Assembly (NCBI GenBank): GCA_021203425.1 | Contig: JAJQBF010000263.1 | Location: forward strand, 1-5,290 | DNA length: 5,290 nt | Direction: 5' to 3' | Origin: Clostridiales bacterium | Lineage (GTDB): Bacteria; Bacillota; Clostridia; Lachnospirales; CAG-274 | Shown: positions 1-5,290 of the stretch, in pieces | How positions within the stretch are numbered: the first letter of the stretch is position 1 | How the letters are laid out: each line of letters opens with the position of its first letter | Notes under the pieces: generated by a model | What the model was told of the DNA's origin: nothing | What the model saw: the letters and a program-made list of their open reading frames with translations, nothing else | The model's database searches: none | Program-made: the position numbers and the translations under genes

Positions 1-1226
1 GCATAATATTAAGGGAGCTGTTGACATATCCGGCTCCAAAAATTCCGCCCTGCCTGTTATGGCGGCGGCTCTGCTTACGGGGGAAAAATGCACTATTAAA
101 AACATTCCTCCGTTACGTGACATAATAATTATGGAAAATATTTTAAATACTCTTTCGGTAAAAACAGACTTTTCCCCCGAAAATAACGTAATTAGTATAG
201 AGGCTGACCGTATTAACCCCGTCTCCGACAACAGCACCCTAACCGGCAAAATAAAAGCCTCCTTTTTAACAGCCGGCTCCCTCCTTTCCCGTTTCGGCTA
301 TGCTAAAATTTCCTTGCCCGGCGGCTGTTCCATAGGGACAAGACCAATAGACTTACATCTTAAAGGCTTTTCAAAGCTTGGAGCGGAAATTTCAAAGGAA
401 TTCGGCTATATAGAATTAAAGGCAGAGAAACTTAAGGGAGCGGAGATTTACCTTGACTTTCCCAGTGTTGGAGCTACGGAAAACATAATTACGGCGGCGG
501 CACTTGCCGAGGGGGAAACAATTCTTTCAAATGCGGCAATGGAGCCTGAAATCGCTGATTTATGCTGTTTTTTAAACAAAATGGGGGCTGAAATTACAGG
601 CGCCGGAACTGACACAATCAAAATAACCGGTGTAAAGACCCTGCACGGAGCCGTCCACAGCATAATCCCCGACAGAATCGAGGAGGGAACATTTATGCTT
701 ATAGGGGCAGCCTGCGGAGAGGGTAGAAGTCAAAAACGTCCTTCCGGAGCATCTTCTTCCCATAGTGGCAAAGCTGAAGGAACTTGGAGCGGAAACAGAA
801 GTAAGAGACGGCAGCATAAGGGTTAAAAAGCCCGATATAATCAAAAACACTGACATTAAAACAATGCCCTATCCCGGCTTTCCCACGGATATGCAGCCCC
901 AGTTTATGAGCCTTATGACATTAGGCTCGGGAACGGGAGTTATAAACGAAACTATTTTCGAAAACCGCTTTTTGCAGGCCGGAGAGCTTAACAAAATGGG
1001 GGCTGGCATAAAAACAGAAGGAAACAGCGCTATAATAAGGAGAGTTGACCGTTTAACGGGAACAACCGTAAAGGCAACGGATCTCCGAGCCGGCGCCGCC
1101 CTTATAATTTCCGCACTTTCCGCCGAGGGCAAAACCGAAATAGAAGATATCTATCACATAGAAAGGGGCTATTGGAATATAGATAAAAAATTAAATAATT
1201 TAGGTGCGCAAATAAGCAGAAAATAA
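1..1226 (+). pseudogene. murA: UDP-N-acetylglucosamine 1-carboxyvinyltransferase (MurA), 5'-truncated by the window and frameshifted
   Basis: MurA transfers enolpyruvate from PEP to UDP-GlcNAc, the first committed step of peptidoglycan synthesis in the cytoplasm. The open frame runs from base 2 (HNIKGAVDISGSKNSALP), matching the family from about residue 10, so the start codon lies upstream of the window. Visible key residues, in E. coli numbering, are Lys22-Asn23 at 38-43, catalytic Cys115 in PGGCSIGTRP (Cys codon 326-328) and Arg120 at 341-343. After a shift into the next frame come Asp305 in YPGFPTDMQ (codon 888-890) and Arg397 in IERGYWNI (codon 1164-1166). The two frames joined give about 407 codons, so with the missing start the length is normal for MurA. 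Neither fragment alone holds a full active site. The Cys at position 115 predicts a fosfomycin-sensitive form, if functional. No clear terminator follows. Family assignment is very sure; whether the gene is truly broken or the sequence has an error is open. Confidence 0.93.
719..725 (+). other. Frameshift point inside murA, next to a GGG run
   Basis: Upstream, the MurA frame reads RIEEGTFMLIGAACGE and ends at about 721. From 723 the next frame continues with VEVKNVLPEHLLPIVAKL, typical of the family. One base (722) is left over, so either one G was inserted or two bases were lost. From remembered MurA sequences, the spacing between GTF and the KN/RN position fits best if one residue (often Gly or Asn) is restored, which favours a two-base loss. 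The downstream frame has a stop at 702-704, so the shift must lie after 704. Confidence 0.85.
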
Positions 1227-1253
1227 AAATTTGTTAAAACTGTATTTTTTCTG

Positions 1254-1282
1254 TTGTAATTTCGGAAAAATAATTGTACAAT
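1254..1282 (+). promoter_or_regulatory. Sigma-A-type promoter for ftsH
   Basis: TTGTAA at 1254-1259 and TACAAT at 1277-1282 are separated by exactly 17 bp, each one or two bases from consensus. Transcription would start near 1289-1291, leaving a leader of about 30 nt before the ftsH start. No terminator was seen between murA and this promoter, so read-through from murA is also possible. Confidence 0.65.
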
Positions 1283-1295
1283 GATTAAAGTACAA
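1274..1295. repeat. Inverted repeat over the ftsH -10 box and start site
   Basis: TTGTAC at 1274-1279 is repeated inverted as GTACAA at 1290-1295 with a 10-base spacer. The left arm also lies in a perfect 10-bp palindrome, ATTGTACAAT (1273-1282), which contains the -10 hexamer. The placement would suit a repressor operator, but the arms are short and the region is AT-rich, so chance is possible. Confidence 0.3.
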
Positions 1296-1320
1296 CAAAT
1301 CATAACAAGGATGTGAAAAA

Positions 1321-3270
1321 ATGGACGAAAACAATAACAACGGCAATAAAAAACCAAACAACAATTTCAAAATATTTACAATAATTCTCGTTGCTTCTTT
1401 GGGTTTAACCTTTTTAATGAATGTAATAACCGCATCAACAATGTATAAGAAAATGAGCGAAATAGAATACAGCACTTTTCTTGAATTCGTTGAAGAAGGC
1501 TATATTGACAGGGTAGAATACAGTTCCGACAAACTTCTTGTTACGGTAAACAAAGAAGGTCTTCAGGAACTGGGTATTTTAGGCGAAAACAGCCAGACTC
1601 TTTCCGATACTGCCGTATTTTATGTGGGTTATGTAAACGATGACAATCTTGTACAGTTTTTAAAGGAAAACAACGTTGAATTCTCAAACCCCATAGACTA
1701 CAGTTCTCCTTTTGTAACCTTCTTTGCAGAATGGATCTTCCCTCTTTTGTCAACAATTATTATATTCACCCTTCTGACAAGAATTCTTATGAAAAGAATG
1801 GGTGGCGGAGGCTTAGGTCTGGGAAAGTCAGCCGCTAAAATGTATGTTCAAAAGGAAACAGGTGTTACCTTTGCCGATGTTGCCGGACAGGACGAGGCAA
1901 AAGAAAGCTTAGAGGAAATTATAGATTTTCTTCATAACCCTGAAAAATATCACAAAATAGGGGCAAAACAGCCCAAAGGCGCCATTCTTGTAGGTCCTCC
2001 CGGAACAGGCAAAACCCTTCTTGCCAAAGCAGTAGCCGGAGAGGCAAATGTTTCATTTATGTCAATTTCAGGCTCAGACTTCGAAGAAGTTTTTGTAGGC
2101 GTAGGTGCTTCAAGAGTGAGGGATTTGTTTAAATCCGCCCAGCAGAATACCCCCTGTATTGTCTTTATAGACGAGCTTGATGCTGTAGGTCACAAGCGTG
2201 ACGACAACATAAACAAAAACGATCAGACGCTTAATCAGCTTCTTTCGGAAATGGACGGTTTCGACTCTTCAAAGGGTGTCGTAATTTTAGGGGCAACAAA
2301 CCGCCCCGAGGTTTTAGACAAGGCTCTTCTTCGCCCCGGACGTTTCGACAGAAGAATTATTGTTGAAACCCCCGACCTTAAGGGCAGAGAAGACATTTTA
2401 AAGGTTCACTCCAAAAATGTTAAAATGGGCTCAGATGTTGACCTTCATCAGCTTGCCCTTGCCACAAGCGGAGCCTCGGGAGCAGACCTTGCAAATATGA
2501 TAAACGAGGCGGCTTTGCGTGCCGTAAGGCTTAACAGAAACATTGTTATTCAGGGAGACCTGCTTGACGCTGTTGAGGTTGTCTTTGCAGGAAAGGAAAA
2601 GAAAAACAGAATCTTAACCGACAAAGAAAAGAGAATAGTTGCTTTCCACGAGGTAGGTCACGCTTTGGCAACTGCCCTTCAAAAACATACACAGCCTGTT
2701 CAGAAAATTACAATCGTTCCCAGAACCGGCGGTGCATTGGGCTTTACTATGCAGATGCCGGAAGAGGAACGCTCCCTTATGTCAAAGGAAGAGATTCTAG
2801 ATGAAATAACTGTTCTCTTAGCCGGAAGAAGCGCCGAAGAAATAGAGTTCGGCTCAGTAACCACAGGGGCGTCAAACGATATCGAAAGAGCAACAAAGCT
2901 TGCCAGAAATATGATAAGCCTTTACGGTATGAGCGACCGTTTTGATATGATGGGGCTTGAGTCTATACAAAACAAATATTTGGACGGAAGATCTGTTGCT
3001 ACCTGCGGCGAACAGACAATAGCCGAGGTTGACAAAGAGGTTCTTTCCACAATTAAGACCTGTCACGAAAAGGCTAAAAAACTTCTTTCCGATAACCACA
3101 CAGCCCTGACGAAAATTTCAGAACATCTTATTGAAAAGGAAAACATATCCGGTGAAGAATTTATGAACATTTTTAAACAGGTTCAGGAAGAGGAAAAGAC
3201 CACTGAAGAACCTGCCGAAGAATTTACGGAAAACTCTTCGGAGGAACAGACACCGGAAACAGCAGAATAA
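1321..3270 (+). CDS. ftsH: ATP-dependent zinc metalloprotease FtsH family, membrane-anchored (649 aa)
   Basis: FtsH is a hexameric membrane AAA+ protease that unfolds and degrades misfolded membrane proteins and some regulatory proteins on the cytoplasmic side. Seen here: an Asn/Lys-rich N-terminus; TM1 at about residues 18-40; an extracytoplasmic domain at about 41-135; TM2 at about 137-157; a Gly-rich linker (160-168). The AAA module has Walker A GPPGTGKT 225-232, pore loop FVG 258-260, Walker B VFIDE 281-285, and the second region of homology ATNRPE through RPGRFDRR (325-345) with the two arginine-finger positions R338 and R341. The protease has zinc site HEVGH 443-447 and probable third ligand Asp520 in TTGASNDIERAT. 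The Glu/Thr-rich tail from about 622 looks disordered. AAGGATGTGA at 1307-1316 is a one-mismatch Shine-Dalgarno supporting this ATG. Length is normal. Oddity: about three residues of the otherwise conserved DEREQTLNQ block are absent (NDQTLNQ, 300-306). HEVGH in place of HEAGH, and the MGLESIQNKYLDGR block, suggest the divergent clostridial FtsH paralogue; that subgrouping is from memory. Probably monocistronic. Confidence 0.96.
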   Translation: MDENNNNGNKKPNNNFKIFTIILVASLGLTFLMNVITASTMYKKMSEIEYSTFLEFVEEGYIDRVEYSSDKLLVTVNKEGLQELGILGENSQTLSDTAVFYVGYVNDDNLVQFLKENNVEFSNPIDYSSPFVTFFAEWIFPLLSTIIIFTLLTRILMKRMGGGGLGLGKSAAKMYVQKETGVTFADVAGQDEAKESLEEIIDFLHNPEKYHKIGAKQPKGAILVGPPGTGKTLLAKAVAGEANVSFMSISGSDFEEVFVGVGASRVRDLFKSAQQNTPCIVFIDELDAVGHKRDDNINKNDQTLNQLLSEMDGFDSSKGVVILGATNRPEVLDKALLRPGRFDRRIIVETPDLKGREDILKVHSKNVKMGSDVDLHQLALATSGASGADLANMINEAALRAVRLNRNIVIQGDLLDAVEVVFAGKEKKNRILTDKEKRIVAFHEVGHALATALQKHTQPVQKITIVPRTGGALGFTMQMPEEERSLMSKEEILDEITVLLAGRSAEEIEFGSVTTGASNDIERATKLARNMISLYGMSDRFDMMGLESIQNKYLDGRSVATCGEQTIAEVDKEVLSTIKTCHEKAKKLLSDNHTALTKISEHLIEKENISGEEFMNIFKQVQEEEKTTEEPAEEFTENSSEEQTPETAE

Positions 3271-3283
3271 AACAACACACATT

Positions 3284-3316
3284 TCGCCGAGAACAATGAT
3301 TTTCGGCGATTTTTTT
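3284..3316 (+). terminator. Intrinsic terminator of ftsH
   Basis: TCGCCGA (3284-3290) pairs with TCGGCGA (3303-3309). The stem can extend inward by one G-U and two A-U pairs to a six-base loop, and is followed directly by seven T (3310-3316). It lies 13 bases after the ftsH stop codon. Confidence 0.88.
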
Positions 3317-3388
3317 GTTAAAGGGGCAGTCAAAGCAAAATTCTTGAAAAACTTGAACAAAAAATTATTGAAATAATTAAATTCTTTA

Positions 3389-3417
3389 TTGAACATTACG
3401 AAAATGTGTGATATAAT
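3389..3417 (+). promoter_or_regulatory. Strong extended -10 sigma-A promoter for the sugar kinase
   Basis: TTGAAC at 3389-3394 and a consensus TATAAT at 3412-3417 are 17 bp apart, with an extended -10 TG at 3409-3410. This is the best promoter in the window. The predicted start near 3424 gives a leader of about 80 nt. The stretch before it (3317-3388) is AT-rich with no gene that I can support. Confidence 0.85.
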
Positions 3418-3429
3418 CTAGGTTAAGGA

Positions 3430-3448
3430 AATCAGCAAAGGGCTGATT
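3430..3448 (+). promoter_or_regulatory. 19-bp inverted repeat just downstream of the kinase start site: operator or leader hairpin
   Basis: AATCAGC (3430-3436) and GCTGATT (3442-3448) are perfect 7-bp inverted arms around AAAGG. The position, about +6 to +24 from the predicted start, is classic for a repressor operator of a sugar-catabolism gene, but the same bases would form a hairpin in the mRNA. No regulator gene is in the window. Function is inferred. Confidence 0.5.
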
Positions 3449-3455
3449 AATCGGC

Positions 3456-3471
3456 GGCGGCGCAAACCGCC
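3456..3471 (+). promoter_or_regulatory. GC-rich hairpin in the 5' leader of the kinase mRNA
   Basis: GGCGG (3456-3460) pairs with CCGCC (3467-3471) across a six-base loop CGCAAA, a GC-rich island in an AT-rich leader. Bases AAACC (3464-3468), in its loop and 3' arm, are also complementary to GGTTT (3496-3500), which overlaps the Shine-Dalgarno, so an alternative RBS-masking fold is possible. No T run follows, so it is not a terminator. I do not recognise it as a known riboswitch. Confidence 0.45.
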
Positions 3472-3490
3472 TGAGGTATTATAAGAAATA

Positions 3491-3497
3491 AGGGAGG
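3491..3497 (+). promoter_or_regulatory. Ribosome binding site deciding the kinase start
   Basis: AGGGAGG ends seven bases before the ATG at 3505. The second in-frame ATG at 3541 would match the usual family N-terminus better but has no comparable site in front of it, so 3505 is preferred. Confidence 0.85.
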
Positions 3498-3504
3498 TTT
3501 TTTA

Positions 3505-4593
3505 ATGGAATATCATAATCCGCTTTTGGACGGCAACGAAATGACAAAAAAATTCTTTACAATCGGTGAGATAATGCTCAGACTTACCCCTCCGAATTAT
3601 GAAAAAATTCGTATGACAAGCAGCTTTGAGGCAAGCTACGGCGGCAGCGAGGCAAACATTGCCCTTGCTCTTGCAAACCTCGGCATAGACAGTACTTTCT
3701 TTACGGTTGTTCCCAATAACTCACTGGGAAAAAGCGCTATAAGAATGTTAAGAAGCAACGATGTACACTGTACACCTATTATATTAAGCTCAGAAGAGGA
3801 AACCCCTTCTCACCGCCTCGGCAGCTATTACCTTGAAACAGGCTACGGAATAAGAGCCAGCAAGGTTACATATGACCGCAAGCATTCCGCAATTACAGAA
3901 TATGATTTCTCAAAAATAGATATGTATCAGCTTTTAGACGGCTTTGACTGGCTTCATTTAAGCGGAATTACTCCGGCTTTAGGTCCCAACTGTGCAGGGC
4001 TTATTTTAAGATCCTTAAAGACAGCTAAGGAAAAGGGAATGACTGTCAGCTTTGACGGCAACTTCAGAAGTACACTTTGGACATGGGAAGAAGCACGTGA
4101 CTTCTGTACACAGTGTCTTGAATATGTTGATGTTCTTTTCGGAATTGAGCCTTATCACCTTTGGAGAGACGAAGAAGACCACTCAAAGGGCGACTATAAA
4201 GACGGTGTTCCCCTTCAGCCCAGCTATGAACAGCAGGACGAGGTTTTCAATGCTTTCGTTGAAAGATACCCCAACCTTAAATGTATTGCCCGTCACGTTC
4301 GCTATGCTCACAGCGGCAGCGAAAACAGCCTTAAGGCTTATATGTGGTATCAGGGTCACACCTTCGAGAGTAAACTTTTTACATTCAACATTCTCGACAG
4401 AGTCGGCGGCGGCGACGCTTTCGCAAGCGGTTTAATCTACGCTATGATGCATAACTACAGACCTATGGATATGGTTAACTTTGCCGTAGCAAGCAGCGCT
4501 ATTAAGCACACAATCAGAGGCGACGCAAACATCACCGACGATGTAAGTACAATCCGCAACCTTATGAATATGAACTATGATATAAAGAGATAA
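3505..4593 (+). CDS. kdgK: PfkB-family sugar kinase, probable 2-dehydro-3-deoxygluconokinase (KDG kinase, 362 aa)
   Basis: The best-matching family phosphorylates 2-keto-3-deoxygluconate to KDPG with ATP, in the cytoplasm, linking hexuronate/pectin breakdown to the Entner-Doudoroff aldolase. Seen: the N-terminal strand FFTIGEIMLRLTPP (residues 17-30) typical of KDG kinases; the ribokinase-family sugar-binding motif GGSEAN at 46-51; HLSGITPAL (151-159); and the C-terminal PfkB signature DRVGGGDAFASGLIY (298-312) with catalytic base Asp304 and the GGG anion hole. LETGYGIRASKVTYDRKHSAI resembles the KDG-kinase middle region. Length is slightly above the usual ~340, partly from a 12-residue N-terminal extension before Met13. 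The start at 3505 is chosen from its RBS. The gene has its own promoter, a structured leader and a downstream terminator, so it is probably monocistronic; no KDPG aldolase or uronate gene lies within view to confirm the substrate. Alternatives are fructokinase or another PfkB sugar kinase. Family is sure, substrate moderately so. Confidence 0.9.
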   Translation: MEYHNPLLDGNEMTKKFFTIGEIMLRLTPPNYEKIRMTSSFEASYGGSEANIALALANLGIDSTFFTVVPNNSLGKSAIRMLRSNDVHCTPIILSSEEETPSHRLGSYYLETGYGIRASKVTYDRKHSAITEYDFSKIDMYQLLDGFDWLHLSGITPALGPNCAGLILRSLKTAKEKGMTVSFDGNFRSTLWTWEEARDFCTQCLEYVDVLFGIEPYHLWRDEEDHSKGDYKDGVPLQPSYEQQDEVFNAFVERYPNLKCIARHVRYAHSGSENSLKAYMWYQGHTFESKLFTFNILDRVGGGDAFASGLIYAMMHNYRPMDMVNFAVASSAIKHTIRGDANITDDVSTIRNLMNMNYDIKR

Positions 4594-4603
4594 TAACTAA
4601 AAG

Positions 4604-4640
4604 CAGCCGCCGAAGTTTAAGATTAAGCCTTCGGCGGCTG
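4604..4640. terminator. Bidirectional terminator between convergent genes
   Basis: CAGCCGCCGAAG (4604-4615) and CTTCGGCGGCTG (4629-4640) form a perfect 12-bp GC-rich stem with a 13-base loop. It sits in the 52-bp gap between the kinase stop and the stop of the minus-strand gene. Flanks are T-rich in the reading direction on each strand (TAATTTTA on plus, CTTTTAGTTATTA on minus), so it can serve both genes. Confidence 0.85.
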
Positions 4641-4645
4641 TAATT

Positions 4646-5185
4646 TTAAAAAAACAGAGGATAGTCCACATATGTCACTGCATTGTCTTTTAATTCGATT
4701 TCTATGGCGCCGGGCGAAGGTGTTGTGTTATATTTTAAAAGAGTATCGCTTTCAAAATCCGGTTCGCCGAGAATTGCTTTTGTTTCCTCCGCCGTTTTGC
4801 CTATTATGTAAGCGGAACTTTGTCTGTTTTTCAAATCCTCATACACAACGGTTCTCACAATGGGATAAGACGACCAGTCTTCATAGGAAAAATTGATATA
4901 TTTTGTCCTTGCTCTTTCCCCGAAAAACTTACCCGGTACATAACAATATAAGCACAGGCAGACAGTCAGTATACCGTACATAACGGCAGTTCGTCTTTTT
5001 CTTACAAACAGGGGCAAAACCCACAGAATAAGCAAAGAACCGAACAGGGAATAAAGAAAAATCTTGCCGTAGACAAAAGTTATAAAGTTAAGTTCACCGC
5101 ACAAATATACAAAGGCAAGTGATAAAGACAAATATGTAAGAAACAAATAATAGAATACTAAATAAAACCATTTTGCAGGCTCCAT
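4646..5185 (-). CDS. Membrane protein of unknown function, three TM segments plus a C-terminal BamE-like domain
   Basis: I do not recognise a named family. The start used here is the in-frame ATG at 5185 (179 aa, MEPAKWFYLV). The open frame extends to 5239 (197 aa), but neither upstream ATG has a ribosome site. In the 179-aa numbering there are hydrophobic segments at about 7-28, 39-61 and 67-83, with basic residues (VRKRR) between the second and third, then a soluble domain of about 95 residues. Its end (about 127-175) reads IIGKTAEETKAILGEPDFES, then a short loop, then IEIELKDNAVTYVDY. This 'GKT.EEV..LLGEPD' plus beta-strand pattern is seen in BamE/SmpA-like domains of many Firmicute envelope proteins; here it is a resemblance only. 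The domain probably faces outside if the N-terminus is cytoplasmic (inference). The 5' end is odd: the only good Shine-Dalgarno (5209-5215) serves an out-of-frame ATG at 5202, and the true start may lie there through a frameshift. Confidence 0.8.
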   Translation of the reverse strand: MEPAKWFYLVFYYLFLTYLSLSLAFVYLCGELNFITFVYGKIFLYSLFGSLLILWVLPLFVRKRRTAVMYGILTVCLCLYCYVPGKFFGERARTKYINFSYEDWSSYPIVRTVVYEDLKNRQSSAYIIGKTAEETKAILGEPDFESDTLLKYNTTPSPGAIEIELKDNAVTYVDYPLFF

Positions 5186-5202
5186 ACCTTTTTTTCTTCC
5201 AT
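5158..5202 (-). other. 14-codon out-of-frame ORF with the strong RBS, overlapping the start of the membrane protein gene
   Basis: ATG at 5202-5200 begins MEEKKVWSLQNGFI and stops at TAG (5160-5158). Its codons GAA-AAA-AAG contain the heptamer A_AAA_AAG at 5194-5188 in phase. A -1 shift there, or one extra A in the A7 run, gives MEEKKGMEPAKWFYL and continues through the whole membrane protein. It is therefore either the displaced true start of that gene, a leader peptide, or the result of a one-base sequence error. Confidence 0.5.
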
Positions 5203-5208
5203 AAAGTT

Positions 5209-5215
5209 CCTCCTT
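5209..5215 (-). promoter_or_regulatory. Consensus ribosome binding site for the minus-strand gene
   Basis: AAGGAGG on the minus strand ends six bases before the ATG at 5202, an ideal spacing. It is 23 bases from the in-frame ATG at 5185, too far to serve it directly, and it lies inside the longest version of the ORF, which argues against starts at 5239 or 5224. Confidence 0.8.
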
Positions 5216-5225
5216 ATATGACATA

Positions 5226-5231
5226 ATTATA
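5226..5231 (-). promoter_or_regulatory. Possible -10 box for the minus-strand gene
   Basis: A consensus TATAAT reads on the minus strand here. Transcription would start near 5219, just before the RBS, which would also exclude the two most upstream in-frame ATGs (5239, 5224). No convincing -35 sits at 16-18 bp, and the region is AT-rich, so this is tentative. The remaining bases to the right edge show nothing else that I can support. Confidence 0.3.
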
Positions 5232-5290
5232 AAAAACATTGCATTTCGATATTTAAGGCTGATATAGCTTGTTTACACCGTAAGTATAAC

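Noticed and set aside
719..725. Programmed +1 frameshift in murA
   Set aside because: No known +1 signal (such as a slow or stop codon with an upstream SD, as in prfB) is present, and MurA is not known to use frameshifting.
448..1132. Minus-strand open frames of 71-94 codons within murA
   Set aside because: They are shadows of the conserved MurA frames, with no RBS and low-complexity Ser/Pro-rich translations.
765..1226. Independent gene starting at GTG 765
   Set aside because: It is the C-terminal part of MurA; homology begins upstream at about 723 and no RBS precedes the GTG.
3118..3396. Minus-strand 92-codon frame over the ftsH end and gap
   Set aside because: It is antisense to the FtsH tail and crosses a terminator hairpin. 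Its Phe/Lys-rich content reflects the AT-rich gap.
3456..3471. Transcription attenuator in the kinase leader
   Set aside because: No U tract follows the GC-rich hairpin.
4052..4435. 127-codon plus-strand frame inside the kinase
   Set aside because: It overlaps the conserved kinase frame, including its PfkB signature, and its translation resembles no family that I know.
4672..4896. Plus-strand 74-codon frame opposite the membrane protein gene
   Set aside because: It is antisense to a better-supported gene and begins right after the terminator without an RBS.

Overview
The window reads as ordinary bacterial chromosome from a moderately AT-rich Gram-positive organism, most likely an anaerobic Clostridia-type Firmicute (gut Lachnospiraceae or Oscillospiraceae-like). 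This is an inference from strong AGGAGG-type ribosome binding sites, sigma-A-like promoters, U-tract hairpin terminators, and a two-TM FtsH of the HEVGH type that I associate with Clostridia. No mobile element, CRISPR array, tRNA or rRNA was seen.

Layout from left to right: (1) 1-1226, plus strand, murA (UDP-GlcNAc enolpyruvyl transferase). Its first codons lie off the left edge and a frameshift near 719-723 splits it. (2) 1227-1320, a short gap with a good sigma-A promoter and a small inverted repeat over its -10 box. (3) 1321-3270, plus strand, an intact ftsH-family membrane AAA+ zinc protease with an unusual short deletion after Walker B. (4) 3271-3504, an intrinsic terminator, then a very good extended -10 promoter and a leader of about 80 nt with two hairpins. 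(5) 3505-4593, plus strand, a PfkB-family sugar kinase, best matched to 2-keto-3-deoxygluconate kinase. (6) 4604-4640, a perfect 12-bp hairpin that probably terminates both converging genes. (7) 4646-5185 (or a longer form), minus strand, a three-TM protein of unknown function with a C-terminal segment resembling a BamE-like fold. (8) 5240-5290, the upstream edge, in which nothing firm was seen.

The genes do not form one operon. ftsH and the kinase each have their own promoter, and the right-hand gene converges on the kinase. They cover cell-wall precursor synthesis (murA), membrane protein quality control (ftsH) and hexuronate catabolism (kinase), with no evident shared pathway.

The points most worth a second look are at the reading-frame level. 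The minus-strand gene has its only good Shine-Dalgarno in front of an out-of-frame ATG, and three codons later there is an in-phase A_AAA_AAG heptamer, the dnaX-type slippery sequence. A -1 shift there enters exactly the membrane-protein frame. murA is broken beside a short G run. Because both indels sit in or next to homopolymers, sequencing or assembly error must be excluded before either is treated as biology.
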